Assembly (NCBI GenBank): GCA_902766415.1
Contig: CACXDR010000007.1
Span: forward strand, 1-5,775
Source of the DNA: an uncultured Lachnospiraceae bacterium
GTDB lineage: Bacteria; Bacillota_A; Clostridia; Lachnospirales; Lachnospiraceae
DNA: 5,775 bases
Direction of reading: 5' to 3'
Below the pieces are notes generated by a model. It made no database searches, was not told the DNA's origin, and worked only from the letters and a program-made list of their open reading frames with translations. The position numbers and the translations under genes are program-made. This document shows positions 4,890 to 5,775 of the stretch, piece after piece (position 1 is the first letter of the stretch; every line of letters begins with the position of its first letter).

Positions 4890-5775
4890 TTACGGTCTGC
4901 CGGCTCCGAAGCTGTCCTGTACGGAGAGCGGCAGGGGAATACTAAGAGCGATAGTGGTGCCTTTTCCGGGGGCGCTGCGGATCTGCATGACAGACTCATT
5001 TGGGGAGCGCTCCTTAAGCTGCGCGGCGTAGAGCGAATTCAGCCGCTGGAAGAGGTTTCCCAGTCCGATCCCGATATGGGCGTCGGACGGCAGGCCGTTC
5101 AGTTTATCCTGAATATCCTGCAGCGCGCTTTCCGACATCCCTTTGCCGGTATCCTCTATCCGGATCCTGAGAATGCTGTCCTCCCGGAAGATCCGGACCA
5201 CGATCCTGCCTCCCTGCTCCATCCTGGAGATGCCGTGGATCACGGCGTTTTCAATAAGAGGCTGCAGTAAAAATACAGGTACTGTGGCATGGACCAGGTC
5301 TTCATCAAGCGCCCTGCGCTCCGGGATCAGTTCGTACTGGATACGGTCGCCAAAGCGCATCTTCTGAAGGTACAGGTAGTCCTCGGATACATCCAGCTCC
5401 TGGGACAGGGATACGAACTGGTCCGACGTGTGAAGATTATACCGGAACAGATGGGAAAGAGAACGGATCATACGGTCTGTCGTTTCTGCCCCCTCAAGCT
5501 CCGCCATGCCTGAGATCGAATTGAGGGTATTGAAAAGGAAATGGGGCTTGATCTGGCTCTGCAGCAGGTCCATTCTGGCAGCCTCGAGACGTTTTTCCAT
5601 CTCAGCCCTTTCCATGGCCTCCTTATGAAGCTGCTCGGAAAGGCGCTGGTTTTCCTGAAGCGTCTTGATGTTGTCCCTGGTCGCCCGTTTCATCTGGGCG
5701 AAGGCATCCACCAGCTCTCCCAGCTCATCCTTGTTCCGGACGGTAACATCCGCCTCCTCAAGGTTCCCGCGTGAA
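4890..5775 (-). CDS. Sensor histidine kinase, HAMP plus His_kinase/GHKL (YesM/LytS class), 5' end missing
   Basis: The last 294 residues of a membrane sensor kinase are visible; the frame is open to the right edge, so the extracellular sensor region and membrane segments lie outside. A GTG at 5711 is internal, because upstream codons continue a HAMP domain ('NLEEADV' then 'KDELGELVDAFAQMK', 5690-5762). A charged, probably coiled-coil stretch follows, then the phospho-acceptor block 'QSQIKPHFLFNTLNSI' with His encoded at 5541-5543, as in PF06580 kinases. The GHKL ATPase domain shows the N box 'LQPLIENAVIHGI' (Asn at 5247-5249), 'EDTGKGM' (Asp at 5151-5153), 'GIGLGN', and a final 'GKGTTIALSIPL'. 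The catalytic set is complete, so the kinase should be active and should phosphorylate the regulator 17 nt downstream. How it senses is not visible here; the DctP-like lipoprotein of the same operon is the best candidate partner. Confidence 0.95.
   Translation of the reverse strand, partial: SRGNLEEADVTVRNKDELGELVDAFAQMKRATRDNIKTLQENQRLSEQLHKEAMERAEMEKRLEAARMDLLQSQIKPHFLFNTLNSISGMAELEGAETTDRMIRSLSHLFRYNLHTSDQFVSLSQELDVSEDYLYLQKMRFGDRIQYELIPERRALDEDLVHATVPVFLLQPLIENAVIHGISRMEQGGRIVVRIFREDSILRIRIEDTGKGMSESALQDIQDKLNGLPSDAHIGIGLGNLFQRLNSLYAAQLKERSPNESVMQIRSAPGKGTTIALSIPLPLSVQDSFGAGRP

Noticed and set aside
4875..4891. GGGTACCC palindrome followed by six T on the + strand as a terminator
   Set aside because: The palindrome has no loop and cannot form a useful hairpin. 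No + strand transcript is expected there, and the region is the ribosome site of the - strand regulator.
5709..5711. GTG as the kinase start
   Set aside because: Codons upstream encode the remainder of a HAMP domain in the same frame, so the protein begins beyond the window.

Overview
The window looks like a piece of chromosome from a Gram-positive anaerobe of the Clostridia type, possibly Lachnospiraceae-like. The reasons are strong AGGAGG-type ribosome binding sites, tight operons with overlapping stops and starts, a lipoprotein-type binding protein, a YcxB-family protein, and a YesM/YesN-style two-component pair. G+C is high for that group (high fifties by eye, not computed). The taxonomic call is an inference from gene content.

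Layout: two operons point at each other. On the + strand (1-2985) lies a tripartite ATP-independent periplasmic (TRAP) transporter operon: the 3' part of the solute-binding protein gene (dctP), a perfect 12-bp hairpin with a T-run, the small membrane subunit gene (dctQ), the large membrane subunit gene (dctM), and a small two-TM YcxB-like protein of unknown function. On the - strand (5775 down to 2978) lies a sensory operon: a His_kinase/GHKL histidine kinase (5' end outside the window), a receiver-AraC response regulator, and a second DctP-family protein that is a predicted lipoprotein. The two operons meet tail to tail, with their last genes overlapping by 8 bp. The window is almost entirely coding, with no gap over 70 bp.

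How they probably work together: DctP, DctQ and DctM form a secondary uptake system for a carboxylate-type substrate. The lipoprotein DctP homologue is encoded with the two-component system rather than the transporter. The likely model is that it binds the same or a related substrate at the outer face of the membrane and informs the kinase, which phosphorylates the AraC-type regulator, which then controls the TRAP operon. This parallels Bacillus subtilis DctB-DctS-DctR, where a DctP-like protein helps a kinase sense C4-dicarboxylates, but here the pair belongs to the YesM/YesN class. The link is inferred from neighbourhood and family; the substrate is unknown.

Two RNA-level features stand out. 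A terminator-like hairpin between dctP and dctQ could allow more binding protein than permease. The likely terminator of the TRAP operon lies inside the antisense coding sequence of the sensory lipoprotein gene, so the two operon transcripts should share about 116 bp of complementary 3' end.
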